From Marinovum sp034669705 (GTDB lineage Bacteria; Pseudomonadota; Alphaproteobacteria; Rhodobacterales; Rhodobacteraceae): 64,000 nucleotides of DNA. This document shows, in pieces, positions 1 to 7,801 of this stretch (within the stretch, counting starts at the first letter, position 1; every line of letters begins with the position of its first letter). The notes beneath the pieces are model-generated. The model searched no databases and was not told where the DNA came from. It saw only the letters and a list, made by a program, of their open reading frames with translations. Location of the stretch: contig NZ_JAXMOR010000002.1 of the NCBI RefSeq assembly GCF_034669705.1, positions 182,932 to 246,931 of the forward strand, written 5' to 3'. The position numbers were made by a program, and so were the translations under genes.

Positions 1-890
1 TCGATGGCGTCGCCCTGGTTCGAGCGGTCGACCCGGACCGAGATCGCCGGGTTCTCGCCCACGAAATAGCTGCGGTCGCGGTCGATGCCCTCGACCCGGA
101 CGGTGGCGACGTCGCCGATGGTCAGCTTGGAGCCGTCGTCATTGGAGCGCAGGGCGATGGCCTCGATCTGGTCGGCCGAGCGCTTCTCGACCCCGGTGCG
201 CACGCGGGTGTTGGCGCTGGTCACGTCGCCGGCCGGGTCGGCATCGACCTCGGCGGCGATGGCGGCGGCGATCTGGCTCATGGTGACGTCATGGCGGATG
301 AGCGCCACCGAGGGCACCTCGACGATGGTCTGCGGCGCGGCAAGGCCGCGGATGGTCGAGCGGGTGACGCCTTCGGCAAAGAGCCGCACCACCATCTCGT
401 CGGCAAAGCGCGCCAGCTGGTCGACGCCGACCGGGCCGGTGATCACCACGTCGGTCACCCGATCGCGCCAGCCGCCGCGGCGGATGCTCGGATCGTCGGC
501 CTCTTCCGGCAGGTTCGAGACCGCATCGACCGCCGCCTGCACGTCATCGCCGGCGCGGGCCATGTCCCAGCCCGGTTCGAACTCGAGATCGATGCTGGCG
601 CGGCCCTCGCGAGAGGTGGACTCCGCGCTCTCGACGCCTTCGACGGCCAGAAGCGCGGGCTCGAGGATCTGGACGATGGCGGCGTCGACGTCCTCGGCCC
701 CGGCCCCGTCCCAGTTGACCGAGACCGAGACCTCGTCGACGATCACGTCTGGAAAGAACTGCGCCCGCATGTTGGGCGCGGCCATCACCCCGGCGGCGAC
801 CAGCAGCACCAGCAGCAGGTTGGCCAGGGTGCGGTGGCGGGTGAAGTAGCTGAGGATGCCGCCGGGGCCGGGAGGAAGATCGCGGATCAT
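1..890 (-). CDS. RND-family efflux pump inner-membrane subunit (N-terminal part, cut by window edge)
   Basis: About 296 N-terminal residues of an AcrB/MexB-like resistance-nodulation-division transporter, which moves substrates outward using the proton gradient and works with a periplasmic adaptor and an outer-membrane channel. Reading the minus strand from the ATG at 890 gives a cytoplasmic N-terminus, one hydrophobic helix (about residues 22-40, rich in L and V), the family-typical AQFFPDV stretch, and then the start of the periplasmic porter domain with VNWDGAGAEDVDAA. The C-terminal three quarters lie outside the window. The adaptor gene is upstream on the same strand (1365-2831), but 474 bases containing a dispersed repeat separate them, so the two may not be tightly co-transcribed. 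Substrate cannot be inferred. Confidence 0.9.
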   Translation of the reverse strand, partial: MIRDLPPGPGGILSYFTRHRTLANLLLVLLVAAGVMAAPNMRAQFFPDVIVDEVSVSVNWDGAGAEDVDAAIVQILEPALLAVEGVESAESTSREGRASIDLEFEPGWDMARAGDDVQAAVDAVSNLPEEADDPSIRRGGWRDRVTDVVITGPVGVDQLARFADEMVVRLFAEGVTRSTIRGLAAPQTIVEVPSVALIRHDVTMSQIAAAIAAEVDADPAGDVTSANTRVRTGVEKRSADQIEAIALRSNDDGSKLTIGDVATVRVEGIDRDRSYFVGENPAISVRVDRSNQGDAI

Positions 891-1364
891 GGGCGGGTCT
901 CCGGAGCAGGTATGACGGGGTTGGCTGGCGTGACGGTGAAGCACCGCGGCTTCAGGCGCGGAGCAAGGCCGCGGGTCACTACGCGATCACTTGCGCGGAA
1001 ATCAGCAAGACGCTGTCCGATTGCCGAAGGCCCGCATCCGGCGTGATCCTGCAGAAGCAGTTGGAAACGGGACCGGCGAATGATGACTGGCACCGCCCGG
1101 TCGTTCGTGAGCCCGCAGCGCGCTACAAGGCCGCGGGCCACCGCGCGATTGCCGACCCGCCCCGCCGCCCCAAGGGTGCGCCGTCCAAGAACCGCACGCG
1201 TTGAGCGTGACGGGCGGCGGTTTGGTGAAGCTGGGCGCACTACTGTGAGGTTGTACGGATTTCGCCGGCATAAAGTGGCGGATTGCCAGGCTCGGATCGC
1301 CACCCCGCGGATCGGCGATCGCGCGGCTTGGCGCTTGGTTGCACCGTCGTGACGCCTCATCCCT
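891..1364. other. 474-base intergenic stretch between adaptor and RND genes
   Basis: No credible gene is seen here. It contains one copy of a dispersed repeat (1126-1329) and a partial internal echo of that repeat's left end near 963-993 (caaggccgcggg followed by a c/t variant of the same words). The open frames across it are only by-products of high GC. I see no convincing -35/-10 pair for the RND gene. Confidence 0.6.
1126..1329. repeat. Dispersed intergenic repeat, copy A
   Basis: This stretch aligns with 20668-20823 (copy B) and partly with 23741-23820 (copy C). The best block is at its right end, where gatcgccaccccgcgg and cggcgatcgcgcggct match copy B with a single difference across about 35 bases. 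A second shared block reads gccggcataaagtggcgg. Copy A carries about 45 extra bases in its left half. No terminal inverted repeats or coding frame link the copies, so this looks like a non-autonomous intergenic element or old duplication. Confidence 0.75.
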
Positions 1365-2831
1365 TCACCCCCCCATCCGTTCCTCGATCCGCAGCACCAC
1401 CTGTGCCGGCACCTTTTCCTGCTCCAGCTGCGTCAGGATCCGCGCCTTGGCATCGTCCGGCATCCGTGCGTTGCCCTCGACAAAGGCGCGGATCTTTGCC
1501 CGTCGTTCGGCGGTCAGCTCCAGCATCTCGGGCTCTACCGGCGCGGCAGCCGCCCCCGGCCGCAGCGCCCGAACCTTGATCCCGGCGCCCAGCAGCGGCG
1601 TCCGTTCGGCCACCACGCTGCGCCCCGCCAGACCCTGCGCGCGCACCAGCACGTCATCGCCCTGCCGGCGCAGCAGGCTCACCTGCATCTCTTCCAGCCG
1701 GTCCTCGGCATCGAGCACCAGCACCCGGCTCGCCGCGTCCAGCGCCGAGGAGGGCAGCCGCACCACCCGCTCGAGCGGCGGTTCCTCGATCTCGACGGTG
1801 ACGAAATCACCCGGTTTCAGCCCGCGCACCAAATCGAGCCGGGCAAACAGCAGCCGCCCGGTCTGGCCCTCGCCCACCGCGGCACTGTCGCGCACCAGCA
1901 CGCCCTCGCTGACCAGCGCAGAGCCCAGCACATCCAGCGTCACCTTCACCGGCGCGCGCGCCAGCGCCCCCTGCGTATCCAGCAGCCTGGCATATTGCGC
2001 CGTCGACACCCGGAACGAGACCTCGAGCGCCGTCGGATCGACCAGCCGCGCCAGTTGCTCGTTGTTCGACACCAGCCGGCCGAGGGTGGCGTTCACATCC
2101 GCCAGCGTGCCGTCAAACCGCGCCGTGATCCGGGTGTCGTCAAGCCGCCGCTGCGCCTCGGCCAGCGCGATCTCGGCGCGCTGCAGGGCGGTGGCGGCCT
2201 GGCTGACCCGGCTTTCGGCCTGGGCCACGGCCTGACGCCGCGTGAGCACCGATTGCCGCGCCGAAGAGGCCGCGAGCTCGGCGGTCTCGACGCTGGCGGC
2301 GGTGCCGACGCCGCGGCTCAGCAAGTCGCGCTGGCGGTCATAGGCCTTTTCGCGCAGGGCGGCCTGTTCCTCGGCCGACTGCAACTCGTCACGCGCCAGC
2401 ACCAGCGCGCTCTCGGCCTCGGCCTGTTCGGCGCGGGCGTCGAGCCGGTCGGACTGCACCCGGCCCAGCGCCAGTTCGGCATCGCCGGGATCGATCTGCA
2501 CCAGCAGCGTCCCTTCCCGGACGCGTCCGCCTTCCTCGAAGCTCTCGGCCAGTTCGACGATCTTGCCGGCGCTGGCGGCGCGCACCTCGAGCTCACGGCG
2601 GCTCTGCACCTCGCCAAAGGCGGTCAGCACCGGGGTCACGGTCTGCGGCGCGGCCTCGACCACGTTGACGGCAAACACCCGCTCGCGCGCCTGCGGCACC
2701 CGCCGTTCCTGGTTGATCCGGGCCTCGACCGCCTCGCGCACCAGCGCGCCGGCATAGACCAGAAGGCCCAGCGTCAGGGACAGAAGAAACAGGCCGGTCA
2801 GGCTCTGGCGTAGGAACCGCATGCGCGACAT
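1365..2831 (-). CDS. Efflux RND periplasmic adaptor (HlyD/AcrA family)
   Basis: Membrane-fusion subunit that bridges an RND pump and an outer-membrane channel. It has a short cytoplasmic start, one N-terminal hydrophobic helix (SLTGLFLLSLTLGLLVYAG), a biotinyl-lipoyl-like half-motif (GKIVELAESFEEGGRVREG), a long alanine/glutamate-rich coiled-coil hairpin with many AQAES and ALQRAEIALAEA stretches, the second lipoyl half (ARFDGTLADVNATLGRLVSNNEQLARLVD), then beta-barrel and membrane-proximal parts. At 488 residues it is somewhat long for the family; the C-terminal 60 residues form a charged helical tail. I chose ATG 2831 over the further upstream in-frame start because the intervening residues are not hydrophobic and the helix then lies at the usual place. 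Its partner RND gene lies downstream. Confidence 0.88.
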   Translation of the reverse strand: MSRMRFLRQSLTGLFLLSLTLGLLVYAGALVREAVEARINQERRVPQARERVFAVNVVEAAPQTVTPVLTAFGEVQSRRELEVRAASAGKIVELAESFEEGGRVREGTLLVQIDPGDAELALGRVQSDRLDARAEQAEAESALVLARDELQSAEEQAALREKAYDRQRDLLSRGVGTAASVETAELAASSARQSVLTRRQAVAQAESRVSQAATALQRAEIALAEAQRRLDDTRITARFDGTLADVNATLGRLVSNNEQLARLVDPTALEVSFRVSTAQYARLLDTQGALARAPVKVTLDVLGSALVSEGVLVRDSAAVGEGQTGRLLFARLDLVRGLKPGDFVTVEIEEPPLERVVRLPSSALDAASRVLVLDAEDRLEEMQVSLLRRQGDDVLVRAQGLAGRSVVAERTPLLGAGIKVRALRPGAAAAPVEPEMLELTAERRAKIRAFVEGNARMPDDAKARILTQLEQEKVPAQVVLRIEERMGG

Positions 2832-2907
2832 CCCCGTAATCGTTGAACACAGGTTGCCGGTGCCCCGCTCCGCTCGCACCGGTTTGACATTGATACGCGC
2901 TTATCGG

Positions 2908-3450
2908 CTATTTCCGTCGCTGATGCTCGGTCAATCGCGGCAATATCTCGACAAAGTTACAGGGGCGGTGGCGATAATCGAGCTGAAAGCCCAGAATTTC
3001 ATCCCAGGCGTCCTTGCAGGCACCGGGCGAGCCGGGCAGCGCGAACATGTAGGTGCCGTTGGCCACCCCGCCGGTGGCCCGGCTCTGCACGGCGGAGGTG
3101 CCGATCTTGGCCATCGAGACATGGGTGAAGACCGTGCCGAAGGCCTCGATCTCCTTGTCATAGACGTCGCGATGCGCCTCGACCGTCACGTCGCGGCCGG
3201 TGAGACCGGTGCCGCCGGTCGAGATCACCACGTCGATGTCCGGATCAAGGCTCCAGGCGCGCAGCTGGGCGGCGATCTCGGCGCGCTCGTCCGGCAGGAT
3301 GCGGCGCGCGGCCAGCTCATGGCCGGCGGCGGCGATGCGGGTGGCCAGAACATCGCCCGAGCGGTCCTCGGCCAGCGTGCGGCTGTCGCTCACCGTCAGG
3401 ATGGCAATGCGCACCGGGATGAAGTCGCGGCTGTCGTCGATTGGGCTCAT
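2908..3450 (-). CDS. moaB: Molybdenum cofactor biosynthesis protein B
   Basis: A 180-residue MoaB/MogA-fold protein that adenylylates molybdopterin before molybdate insertion. Seen in the sequence: the opening strand VRIAILTVSDSRT, then VVISTGGTGLTGRDVT (the nucleotide/pterin-binding TGGTG loop), then the acidic DVYDKEIEAFG region and FALPGSPGACKDAWDEIL, the family's PG(S)PGA motif. The ATG at 3450 gives the normal MoaB length; the longer open frame upstream overlaps the glycosylase gene in another frame and is not used. It sits 25 bases after the uracil-DNA glycosylase gene, probably in the same transcript. Confidence 0.95.
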   Translation of the reverse strand: MSPIDDSRDFIPVRIAILTVSDSRTLAEDRSGDVLATRIAAAGHELAARRILPDERAEIAAQLRAWSLDPDIDVVISTGGTGLTGRDVTVEAHRDVYDKEIEAFGTVFTHVSMAKIGTSAVQSRATGGVANGTYMFALPGSPGACKDAWDEILGFQLDYRHRPCNFVEILPRLTEHQRRK

Positions 3451-3475
3451 AGAGGGGTCTCGCGGGATGGCAGGC

Positions 3476-4258
3476 TCAGCCGAGGCGGGCCTTGAGGGAG
3501 AGGAGGTCGGCCCAGGCCTCGCGCTTGAGATGCGGCTGGCGCAACAGGTAGGCCGGGTGGAACATCGGCAGGGCGGGCTTGCCATAGGCCTCGGTCCAGC
3601 TGCCACGGAGCCGGGTGATGCCGCGTTTGCCGAGGCCCGCGTCGCAGGAGATATTGCCGACCAGCACCAGCAGATCGGGCTGCGCCAGCGCCACGTGACG
3701 CGCGACGAAGGGGCGCATCATGGCGATCTCGTCGGGCAGCGGGTCGCGGTTCTGCGGCGGCCGCCAGGGCAGAACATTGGTGATGTAGACGCTCTCGGCA
3801 CGGCTCAGACCGATGGCGGCGAGCATCCGGTCGAGCATCTGGCCGGCCTGGCCCACGAAGGGACGGCCCTGCCGGTCCTCCTCGCGGCCGGGCGATTCGC
3901 CGATGATCATCACCCGCGCGCCGGGGGTGCCATCGGCAAAGACCGTGTTGCGGGCACCGCGCCGGAGCTCGCAATGGGGAAAGGCCGCCAGCGCCGCCTG
4001 CAGCCCGGCCAGATCCTGCGCCGCCGTCGCCATCTGCTGCGCCTCGGCCACCGGATCGGCCGCCGCAGCAGCCATGGGCGCACCGGTTGCGGCGTCCACC
4101 GGGTTCGCCTCCTCGGCCCTTGCGGCCCTCTTCGGCTGTTCCGGCGCGGCGGGCACGGCATAGCGGTCCACCGGCGTCTCGCCGAGGGTGTCGAGCACCC
4201 CGGCCTCGATCTGCCATTCCAGCGCCGCGCGCAGGCTCATGTGTTGGTGATAGTCCAT
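3476..4258 (-). CDS. Uracil-DNA glycosylase, family 4-like
   Basis: Removes uracil from DNA to start base-excision repair. The 260-residue protein has an alanine-rich N-terminal extension (about residues 1-90), then the family-4 core: GESPG at 120-124 (motif A), RPFVGQAGQMLD, YITNVLPWRPPQNR at 158-171, and HPAYLLRQP near the end carrying the conserved histidine. Family-4 enzymes usually bind a 4Fe-4S cluster through four cysteines. Here the first (two residues before C96) is phenylalanine and the one expected before RPP is tryptophan, so the canonical cluster cannot form as usual. Start ATG 4258 diverges from pyrB with 153 bases between. Confidence 0.88.
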   Translation of the reverse strand: MDYHQHMSLRAALEWQIEAGVLDTLGETPVDRYAVPAAPEQPKRAARAEEANPVDAATGAPMAAAAADPVAEAQQMATAAQDLAGLQAALAAFPHCELRRGARNTVFADGTPGARVMIIGESPGREEDRQGRPFVGQAGQMLDRMLAAIGLSRAESVYITNVLPWRPPQNRDPLPDEIAMMRPFVARHVALAQPDLLVLVGNISCDAGLGKRGITRLRGSWTEAYGKPALPMFHPAYLLRQPHLKREAWADLLSLKARLG

Positions 4259-4355
4259 CGCCGCGATCCTACCCCGCCCGGTCTCCGAAGGGAAACGCTC
4301 TGCCTGACGTTCCTTGCCAAATCCGCAAATCCGCGGCCAGCCGAAAGTGCCCCCA

Positions 4356-4384
4356 TTGAACGCATCCGCCCCCGCTCCTATAAC
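4356..4384 (+). promoter_or_regulatory. Putative sigma-70-type promoter of the pyrB operon
   Basis: TTGAAC at 4356-4361 and TATAAC at 4379-4384 are separated by exactly 17 bases. A start site near 4391 would leave a leader of about 20 bases before the pyrB ATG at 4412, too short for a classical pyrimidine attenuator. Read by eye; not tested. Confidence 0.7.
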
Positions 4385-4411
4385 CGCAGCCAACCCGAAC
4401 CGGAGCAGGTC

Positions 4412-5362
4412 ATGACCTTTACCCAGCGCCACCTTCTCGGCATCGAGCCGCTCCACCCGTCAGAGATCACCGCGCTGCTCGATCTGGCCGATGACTACGT
4501 CCGGCTCAACCGCGACAAGCGCCACGGCGACGCGCTGGCCGGGCGCACCCAGATCAACATGTTCTTCGAGAACTCGACCCGCACCCAGGCCTCTTTCGAA
4601 CTGGCCGGCCAGAGGCTTGGCGCGCATGTGATGAACATGGCGATGCAGGCCAGCTCGATCAAGAAGGGCGAGACGCTGATCGACACCGCGCTGACGCTCA
4701 ACGCCATGCATCCCGACCTGCTGGTGGTGCGTCATCCGCATTCCGGCGCCGTCGACCTGCTTGCACAAAAGGTCAACTGCGCGGTGCTGAATGCCGGCGA
4801 CGGGCGGCACGAGCATCCGACGCAGGCGCTCTTGGACGCGCTGACCATCCGCCGGGCCAAAGGCCGGCTGCACCGGCTCAACATCGCGATCTGCGGCGAC
4901 ATCGCCCATTCCCGGGTGGCGCGGTCGAACATCCTGCTCTTGGGCAAGATGGAGAACCGGGTGCGCCTCGTCGGCCCGCCGACGCTGCTGCCGGCCGGGA
5001 TCGATGCCTTCGGGGTCGAGGTCTATGACGACATGCGCGAAGGTTTGAAGGACGTCGACGTGGTGATGATGCTGCGGCTGCAAAAGGAGCGGATGGACGG
5101 CGGTTTCATTCCCTCCGAGCGGGAATACTACCACCGCTACGGGCTCGACGCCGAGAAGCTGGGCCATGCCAAGCCCGATGCCATCGTCATGCACCCCGGC
5201 CCGATGAACCGCGGGGTCGAGATCGACGGCGAGATTGCCGATGACATCAACCGCTCGGTCATCCAGGAACAGGTCGAGATGGGCGTGGCCGTCCGCATGG
5301 CGGCGATGGACCTGCTGGTCCGCAACCGGGCCTCCGCCCCCACAGAAGGGATCATGACATGA
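4412..5362 (+). CDS. pyrB: Aspartate carbamoyltransferase catalytic subunit
   Basis: Joins carbamoyl phosphate and aspartate, the committed step of pyrimidine synthesis. The 316-residue length is normal for the catalytic chain. The carbamoyl-phosphate loop FENSTRTQASFE (STRT at 55-58), the flexible-loop SSIKKGET, VVRHPHSGA, and the later HEHPTQALLDALT and HPGPMNRGVE motifs are all intact. Its stop overlaps the next gene by ATGA. No regulatory pyrI chain is present. The non-catalytic dihydroorotase homolog downstream suggests the class A type of ATCase assembly known from Pseudomonas, where a pseudo-dihydroorotase is needed to hold PyrB in an active complex (inference). Confidence 0.97.
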   Translation: MTFTQRHLLGIEPLHPSEITALLDLADDYVRLNRDKRHGDALAGRTQINMFFENSTRTQASFELAGQRLGAHVMNMAMQASSIKKGETLIDTALTLNAMHPDLLVVRHPHSGAVDLLAQKVNCAVLNAGDGRHEHPTQALLDALTIRRAKGRLHRLNIAICGDIAHSRVARSNILLLGKMENRVRLVGPPTLLPAGIDAFGVEVYDDMREGLKDVDVVMMLRLQKERMDGGFIPSEREYYHRYGLDAEKLGHAKPDAIVMHPGPMNRGVEIDGEIADDINRSVIQEQVEMGVAVRMAAMDLLVRNRASAPTEGIMT

Positions 5363-5907
5363 GCGACATTCTCGAAATACCCGCCGACGAGCACGGTCTG
5401 GTGCGCGTCTTCACGCTGGAGCTGCCGCTCGACGAGGCGCAGACCCTGCTCGACGACGACGCCCGCGCGCTGCAGCGGATGACCGGGGCCACCGCGCTCG
5501 ACCCAGATCACATCGACCTGTTCGACATGAACGACCTCTCAGGCATGCCGCTGGCCGATTACCTGGCCGAGGGCCACGGCATCCCCGACGACGAGCTGGC
5601 GCCGATCCGCGCCCAGCTCGAGCGGGTCAAGGGCCGGGTCATGGTGATGCGCTCGGCCGCCTTCGAGCGGATCGGCCAGCAGCTGCGGGTGACCCATCCG
5701 CTGCGCTGGATCGCCACCTTCGGCGAGGCCCGCGACCCGGTGCCGCTGGAAAAACCCCGCGCCGAGAGCGCTTCGGCGCCGGAAACCCCTGAGCCCCCCG
5801 CCGCCGCCGCGCCGGAGCCCGCGGGCCGGCCGATGCGCCCCGGGCTGATCATCGGCGCGGTGGTGGCGCTGGCGGTGCTCGGCGTGGTGCTCTGGGCGCT
5901 GGCATGA
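5359..5907 (+). CDS. Hypothetical tail-anchored protein in the pyr operon
   Basis: A 182-residue protein I do not recognise by function. The first 125 residues are a soluble acidic domain that starts VRVFTLELPLDEAQTLLDDD and ends with WIATFGEARDP. A proline/alanine-rich linker (about 128-158) follows, then one C-terminal membrane helix (LIIGAVVALAVLGVVLWALA) that ends at the last residue. This is the topology of a tail-anchored membrane protein with its soluble domain in the cytoplasm. It is translationally coupled to pyrB through a 4-base overlap, which suggests a role near pyrimidine metabolism or simply shared expression. Confidence 0.85.
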   Translation: MSDILEIPADEHGLVRVFTLELPLDEAQTLLDDDARALQRMTGATALDPDHIDLFDMNDLSGMPLADYLAEGHGIPDDELAPIRAQLERVKGRVMVMRSAAFERIGQQLRVTHPLRWIATFGEARDPVPLEKPRAESASAPETPEPPAAAAPEPAGRPMRPGLIIGAVVALAVLGVVLWALA

Positions 5908-5952
5908 GCGCCGGCGCCGGCAGGCCAATGACAGTGACGCAAAGGACGCGCG

Positions 5953-6054
5953 ATGCAGGAACCCAATGACCCGAAGATGTCGGGCCGCGTCGCCACGGTG
6001 GCGCTCTTGGTGATGTTCGCGCTGGTCGGCGTGATGATCTGGATCGCGGGGTGA
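5953..6054 (+). CDS. Small single-helix membrane peptide, 33 residues
   Basis: ATG 5953 to TGA 6052-6054, preceded by AAAGGACG (5941-5948) as a plausible ribosome site. The peptide has a hydrophilic start of about 12 residues, MQEPNDPKMSGR, then one hydrophobic helix VATVALLVMFALVGVMIWIAG. It repeats the one-helix theme of the gene 46 bases upstream. Function unknown. Support is its composition, its ribosome site and its position inside an otherwise tightly packed operon. Confidence 0.6.
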   Translation: MQEPNDPKMSGRVATVALLVMFALVGVMIWIAG

Positions 6055-6059
6055 GGGCG

Positions 6060-6527
6060 ATGGATGAGCAGGAACAAGTGCTCTTCTCTTACTGGGATAC
6101 GTTCGAATCGCTGATCGCCTCAGGGTCCGGCCCCGTGCAGGCAGTTGCCCCGACCAAGTTGACATGGGTTGCCCATGATGTCGGGTTCGAAGGTGCGTCC
6201 CTCAATGTAGCATTGGTGCCAAGTAGACACGAAATTCGCGTCGAATTGTTCATGGATGGCGATCACGCCCATGCGTTGTTCGATCGTCTGCACCGACAGC
6301 GGGACGAAATCGAAACCCAGATCGGATCAACTCTCATCTGGGAGCAGAAGGTCGGCGTCCGGCGCCGGAAGACCTACGTGAAGAACGACGGCTTGGACTT
6401 GAATGCGACGTCCAATTGGCGAAATCAACACAGCTGGATAGCCGATATGCTGAACCGATTTCATATCACCTTCAATCCGCTCCTTTCGCGCATTGACCTA
6501 ACTTCGCTGCAAAAGGGTGATAGATGA
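6060..6527 (+). CDS. DUF4268 domain protein
   Basis: A 155-residue protein resembling the DUF4268 family: a short FSYWDTFESL start, a strand-rich middle (IRVELFMDGDHAHALFDRLHRQ), then RDEIETQIGSTLIWEQ and a closing tryptophan-rich helix WIADMLNRFHITFNPLL. DUF4268 domains occur near or fused to nuclease-like and defence-related proteins in other genomes, but no activity can be assigned here. I start it at ATG 6060; the GTG at 6051 overlaps the previous stop. It is visibly richer in A/T than both neighbours and sits between the pyrB-linked genes and the pyrC homolog, overlapping the latter by ATGA, which points to insertion into an existing operon. Confidence 0.75.
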   Translation: MDEQEQVLFSYWDTFESLIASGSGPVQAVAPTKLTWVAHDVGFEGASLNVALVPSRHEIRVELFMDGDHAHALFDRLHRQRDEIETQIGSTLIWEQKVGVRRRKTYVKNDGLDLNATSNWRNQHSWIADMLNRFHITFNPLLSRIDLTSLQKGDR

Positions 6528-7801
6528 CCTCGCTCCTGCTGACAAACGCCCGGCTGATCGATCCCGAGGCCGGCACCGACAGCCCCGGCTGGCTGCACCT
6601 GCGCGACGGGGTGATCGTCGCCACCGGCAGCAATGCGCCGCCGCAGATCGACAACGTGCTGGATTGCGGCGGCAAATGCCTCGCGCCCGGCATCGTCGAC
6701 ATCGGCGTCAAGGTCTGCGAACCGGGCGAGCGCCACAAGGAGAGCTATGCTTCCGCCGGCCGCGCTGCGGCCGCAGGCGGCGTCACCACCATCGTCACCC
6801 GCCCCGACACCACGCCGGCGATCGACAGCCCCGAGGGGCTCGAGTTCGTCGCCCGCCGGGCGCAGGCCGATGCGCTGGTGCATGTCCATCACATGGCCGC
6901 GCTGACCAAGGGCCGGCAGGGCCGCGAGATGGCCGAGATCGGCTTCCTGCTCGATGCCGGCGCGGTGGCCTTCTCCGATTGCGACGTGGTCATCCGCGAC
7001 ACCAAGGTGCTGAGCCGCGCACTGACCTATGCCCGCTCGCTCGGCGCACTGGTGATGCTGCACCCGCAGGAGCCGATGCTCTCCGACGGGGCGGTGGCCA
7101 CCTCTGGCAAATTTGCCTCGCTGCGCGGCCTGCCGGCGGTCTCGGCGATGGCCGAGCGCATGGGGCTCGACCGCGACATCGCGCTGATCGAGATGACCGG
7201 CGTGCGGGCGCATTTCGACCAGATCACCACCGCCCGCGCCCTGCCGGCGCTGCAGCGCGCCAAGCGCAACGGGCTCGACGTCACCGCCGGCATCTCGATC
7301 CATCACCTGACGCTGAACGAGATGGACGTGGCCGATTACCGCACCTTCTTCAAGGTCAAGCCGCCGCTTCGGGCCGAGGACGACCGGCAGGCGATGATCG
7401 AGGCCCTGCGCGACGGGCTGATCGACGTGATCTGCTCGATGCACACGCCGCAGGATGAGGAAAGCAAGCGCCTGCCCTTCGAGGAAGCGGCCTCCGGCGC
7501 GGTGGCGCTCGAGACGCTCCTGCCGGCGGCGCTGCGGCTCTATCACGCCGAGGCGCTGACCCTGCCGCAGCTGTTCCGCGCGCTGAGCCTCGCCCCGGCG
7601 CGGCTACTGGGGCTCGACGCCGGCCGGCTGGCCGCCGGGGCGCCGGCCGATCTGGTGCTGTTCGATGCCCATGCGCCCTTCGTGCTCGACCGGTTCGAAC
7701 TGCGGTCGAAATCCAAGAACACGCCGTTTGACGGCGCCCGGATGCAGGGCCGCGTTCTGGCGACCTTCGTTTCCGGCCGCCGCGTGTATGGAGAACCCTG
7801 A
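6524..7801 (+). CDS. pyrC: Dihydroorotase homolog, apparently non-catalytic
   Basis: A 425-residue amidohydrolase-fold protein clearly in the class I dihydroorotase family (APGIVDIGVK, KPPLR, LETLLPAALRLY). Catalytic residues are missing. The zinc-binding D-x-H-x-H motif reads D59-I-G-V-K. The usual HISTK histidine region reads EMTGVRAHFD. The catalytic-aspartate motif TDHAPH reads CSMHTPQ (304-310), and the HCED region is LHPQE. A pseudo-dihydroorotase of this kind (PyrX/PyrC') is known to be a structural partner of aspartate carbamoyltransferase in Pseudomonas. A true dihydroorotase should be encoded elsewhere. It overlaps plsY by one base (TGATG). Confidence 0.92.
   Translation: MTSLLLTNARLIDPEAGTDSPGWLHLRDGVIVATGSNAPPQIDNVLDCGGKCLAPGIVDIGVKVCEPGERHKESYASAGRAAAAGGVTTIVTRPDTTPAIDSPEGLEFVARRAQADALVHVHHMAALTKGRQGREMAEIGFLLDAGAVAFSDCDVVIRDTKVLSRALTYARSLGALVMLHPQEPMLSDGAVATSGKFASLRGLPAVSAMAERMGLDRDIALIEMTGVRAHFDQITTARALPALQRAKRNGLDVTAGISIHHLTLNEMDVADYRTFFKVKPPLRAEDDRQAMIEALRDGLIDVICSMHTPQDEESKRLPFEEAASGAVALETLLPAALRLYHAEALTLPQLFRALSLAPARLLGLDAGRLAAGAPADLVLFDAHAPFVLDRFELRSKSKNTPFDGARMQGRVLATFVSGRRVYGEP

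Noticed and set aside
887..1360. Open frames across the efflux operon gap and near argB sharing RHKVAD...GDRAA words
   Set aside because: The shared words come from the nucleotide repeat read in chance frames; there are no ribosome sites and the frames differ at both ends.
3200..5362. A 720-codon open frame running through moaB, the glycosylase and pyrB
   Set aside because: Only the last 316 codons (from 4412) encode PyrB; the rest is the antisense of moaB and the glycosylase, kept open by high GC.
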